Source of the DNA: Blastococcus sp. TF02-09
GTDB taxonomy: Bacteria; Actinomycetota; Actinomycetes; Mycobacteriales; Geodermatophilaceae
Direction of reading: 5' to 3'
DNA length: 36,560 nt
Assembly: GCF_003319105.1 (NCBI RefSeq)
Contig: NZ_QOHH01000017.1
Coordinates: 1 to 36,560 of the forward strand
The number at the start of each line of letters is the position of its first letter. The first letter of the stretch is position 1. The position numbers and the translations under genes are program-made. Positions 35,001 through 36,560 of this stretch are shown here, in pieces. Below the pieces are notes generated by a model. It had not been told where the DNA came from, searched no databases, and saw only the letters and a list, made by a program, of their open reading frames with translations.

Positions 35001-36500
35001 GCGTTCGGCTACACCAACGATCAGCTGACCTCGATCACCGACCCGGCCGGCGATACCACCCAGTTCGCCTGGACCGGCAACGACCTGACCCGGATCACTG
35101 CCCCGGCCGGTGGGGTGCACGCGGTCAGTTACGACACCAGTCACCGCGTCGCCCAGTACGTCGCCGATTACGGCAGCGGCCGCATCAACTCGACGACCAG
35201 GCTGGCTTGGGACGCCGACGGCAATGCGCTGCGGGTCAAGGTGACCGACCCGAACAACAACGTCACGACCTATCGCGGTGACGTGTTCGGCAAGATCCTC
35301 AACGTCGCCGACCCGCAGGGTCACACCCAGAAGGCCACCTATTCGCCCAACAACGACGTGGTCGCTGCGGTGGACGGCATGCTCGCGGCCAACACAACCA
35401 CCTTCAGCTACAACGGGGCCGACGGTGGCTTCACCCCCACGGGGGTAAGCATGCCCACCGGCGCGTCCTATCCCGGCACAGGAACCGGGCCGCTGCGCTA
35501 CCTGCCTACCTCGAGTACCGACACGCAGGGCAATGTCACCAACCTGTCCTACGACGCGGCTGGCAACCCAACGCGTCAGACCTCCGGGGGAGTGACCACC
35601 TCGACCACCTACAACCCGCCGGTCGGGCAGGCCGCCGTCTGCAATGGCGGCGGTAAGGCCGGGCAGCCGTGTACGCAAACAGACGGCCGAGGGAGCGTCA
35701 CCACCTTCAGCTACGACAGCGCCGGCAACTTGCGCACGGTGACCCCACCGGCTGGGGTCATCAAGGCCACCACCTATACCTACGACGACGCTGGCCGCCC
35801 CAAGACGATGACCGATGGCAAGGGGCAGGTCACCACGTACGTCTACGACGGCGCAGACCGGGTCACCCAGATCCGCTACGACGGCGCCAGCTCGTGCCTG
35901 ACCCCGGCCGACTGCCAGCGTTACACCTACGACGGCAATGGCAACCTCACCACCCGCAGCGACGCTGCCGGCACCACCACCTTTGGTTACGACCGCCTCA
36001 ACCGACTCACCGAGGAAGCGAGCCCTGCGGCCTCCGGTGGCGGGTCGCAGATCAGCGGCATGTCTTATGACCTGGCCGGCAACCTGCTGACCTTCACAGA
36101 CGCGACCGGCACCACCCGCTACGGCTACGACGCGAGCGAGAATCTTGTCAATCTGGCCGAACCCGGCGGATCGTGCACTGGCGTAATCTCTCGCTGCACT
36201 ACCTATACCTACGATAGCAATGACATCCGCACCAAGATCATGTATCCGGGCGGGACGGTCGTGGAGATGCTTGATATCGACGCCGCGGGCCGGGCGCTAA
36301 GGCACAGGTCTACGGCCGGCGGGCACGTCGTTATGGACTTGCGCTATAGCTTCGCAAACTCGTCCGGCGACACTGGGCTACTGCAGACCCGCACCGACGC
36401 CACCGTTCCAGGCAATGCCGTACAGGCGTATAGCGGCTCTTCTTACTTGAGGTGGGGGCTGGTCAGTCCGCCGGCGATCAGGAGCATGCGTAGGCGGTAG
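32073..36500 (+). CDS. Secreted RHS/YD-repeat protein, interrupted by an ISL3 element
   Basis: 1475 residues as read, the last 21 coming from the IS. GTG 32073 has GGTGAGG 5 nt upstream. Order: signal peptide (about 1-37, AAALTVGVTGTATAA); an Asp/Glu/Val-rich N-terminal region (40-355); a DNRLRE-like beta domain (about 360-470, ARSYLRFDVSALKNRDVQSA); four LGFP repeats (about 545-740, each like IRDxWxxxGxExGPLGYPT); then an RHS core with YD repeats (about 785-1390, such as YTYDDAGRPKTMTDGKGQVT). RHS cores encapsulate C-terminal polymorphic toxins for contact-dependent or secreted killing; LGFP repeats bind the actinobacterial cell wall. The native frame ends after codon 1454 (36434); the expected core end and toxin tip are missing. 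It is probably inactive unless the IS excises. Confidence 0.85.
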   Translation: MWSLRTFRSFSRRVGRPVVAVAVAAALTVGVTGTATAAPAPDDLGGSAATPLSPQGEVPSVESPVPSSDADSQDAARGAVPPAEIPAPVGDPEKTDPVAVAVEKAADTGAPVVIDELTTESTILVAQPDGMVEVEAASGPKRVAQEDGSWAELDTTLEVTENGVAPKMVPGDTLFSAGGDDLLAALGDGEGTSVTMTWPGGKLPEPVLDGDTATYPDVLPDVDLVLTANPLGFSQLLVVNSRPDAATAETLSTLDIPVVTTGADLVEGAGGQLQVQDEDSGELLGVAAAPLMWDARVNPRTDEPVALRQMGVAVEDETGAPVIAGGPEAVGEEVTLVLEPDMSLFTAPDTVYPVTIDPTQTLGAIGDSFVQSNIATTPQGGATELRTGTYDGGATVARSYLRFDVSALKNRDVQSATLSLWNFHSWSCTPRWTDIRDVPAFNPDTITWNNQPALGGIVANHYGAMGFSSACPAGWMGFDMTNWARVFADNRNNRPNTMHLAVTVENERDNVTWKKFSSGNGMAGPAFTFTFDGNCSLYNGYRVCGAIRDKYLASGGPSGPLGMPTTSETPIYLGAYNHFQGGSIYNSLAGTYIVKGAIRDRWAQVGWEKSPVGYPIGDELCGLRDGGCKQHFERGSTYVSWGTGAWDVAGKIRDKWEATGRESGPLGYPTSGPRSLAGGNAFQTFAGDGEGEAIMYLAAGAPAAYYVKGPIRDQFGALGWEKSYLGFPTSDPYNVLGGQRSDFQGGQITQDAETNATQWGAGPSTWAGQPGWATNLSFLPTDRITADVNVGTGNLNLTVAGLAVPGVGGNRGIGVVYNSLHTAIGSVDPTGLLGPGFRLTESPDMRLIPYSDSSVRYLDATGRAAVFEWNASANRYDNTVGDGGWRLERNAANDWVLTELASNRKMTFRSSDGLLITDADRNGLSATFTYDSSGKLTGITGTRGGSAVTFTYGGTGVPAGKLARTSQTVGGSTRSVAFGYTNDQLTSITDPAGDTTQFAWTGNDLTRITAPAGGVHAVSYDTSHRVAQYVADYGSGRINSTTRLAWDADGNALRVKVTDPNNNVTTYRGDVFGKILNVADPQGHTQKATYSPNNDVVAAVDGMLAANTTTFSYNGADGGFTPTGVSMPTGASYPGTGTGPLRYLPTSSTDTQGNVTNLSYDAAGNPTRQTSGGVTTSTTYNPPVGQAAVCNGGGKAGQPCTQTDGRGSVTTFSYDSAGNLRTVTPPAGVIKATTYTYDDAGRPKTMTDGKGQVTTYVYDGADRVTQIRYDGASSCLTPADCQRYTYDGNGNLTTRSDAAGTTTFGYDRLNRLTEEASPAASGGGSQISGMSYDLAGNLLTFTDATGTTRYGYDASENLVNLAEPGGSCTGVISRCTTYTYDSNDIRTKIMYPGGTVVEMLDIDAAGRALRHRSTAGGHVVMDLRYSFANSSGDTGLLQTRTDATVPGNAVQAYSGSSYLRWGLVSPPAIRSMRRR

Positions 36501-36560
36501 TTGTCGCGGTTGCGGAAGCCGCGGGCGATGCGGCGGTGGAGCTCGATGAGGCCGTTTACG
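36435..36560 (-). mobile_element. ISL3-family insertion sequence, right part
   Basis: The element begins at 36435 with GGCTCTTCTTACTTGAGG, a terminal repeat of ISL3 type (GGCTCTTC). The complement of 36443-36559 encodes the last 38 residues of a transposase, including NGLIELHRRIARGFRNRDNY and RLRMLLIAGGL, ending at TAA; this is the conserved C-terminus of ISL3 (IS204/IS1001/IS1096/IS1165) transposases. The stop lies inside the terminal repeat. The rest is outside the window. If inserted normally, the 8 bp before it (CGTATAGC, 36427-36434) should be repeated after its far end. Confidence 0.8.

Overview
The window is chromosomal DNA of a very GC-rich actinobacterium. Strong G/C at third codon positions, frequent GTG starts and several TANNNT-type -10 elements placed 6-7 nt before a start codon all fit Actinomycetota. 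A Geodermatophilaceae-like host (Blastococcus, Geodermatophilus, Modestobacter) is my best guess, from general gene content only. No tRNA, rRNA, CRISPR array or replication origin was seen. Most genes are ordinary core functions. The less ordinary regions are the two ends and about 3.6-5.2 kb.

Layout. The first 132 bp are the tail of an IS481-type transposase, followed by a hairpin. A divergent pair follows: a Rieske protein (-) and a secreted/membrane TPM-domain protein with a Gly-rich tail (+). A two-domain VOC protein comes next. Then there is a lower-GC insert-like stretch: a gene remnant, a perfect 17-bp inverted repeat, a two-gene Panacea/Doc toxin-antitoxin cassette with an operator-like repeat, a strong terminator, and a pirin gene cut off after about 123 native codons. 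From 5.66 kb run a MetV/MetF-like protein and an overlapping methyltransferase. An ATP-grasp / alpha-E / transglutaminase-like cassette follows, then an ABC-F ATPase ending in stacked hairpins.

12.9-19.5 kb is a complete Mrp cation/proton antiporter operon (A+B fused, C, D, E, F, G), every junction overlapping by 4 bp. It converges on leuA (-), which carries a leader peptide with three consecutive Leu codons and an attenuator-type stem. Upstream of leuA are an XRE-type regulator with a Cys-rich tail and a phospholipase D. The phospholipase D shares a 22-bp divergent promoter region with lysC-asd (aspartate pathway); both transcripts look leaderless. A GT87-type membrane mannosyltransferase follows asd. 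It converges on a minus-strand operon of two CNNM/CBS membrane proteins and an S9 peptidase.

The right end holds a large secreted RHS/YD-repeat protein (signal peptide, DNRLRE-like domain, four LGFP repeats, YD repeats). An ISL3-family insertion sequence interrupts it exactly at a codon boundary; its transposase tail runs off the window. Any C-terminal toxin domain and immunity gene would lie beyond the insertion.

The main leads are the Panacea/Doc cassette with its unusual operator and the damaged pirin junction, the leuA leader peptide, the overlapping divergent leaderless promoters, the ATP-grasp/alpha-E/transglutaminase cassette of unknown product, and the IS-split RHS toxin candidate.
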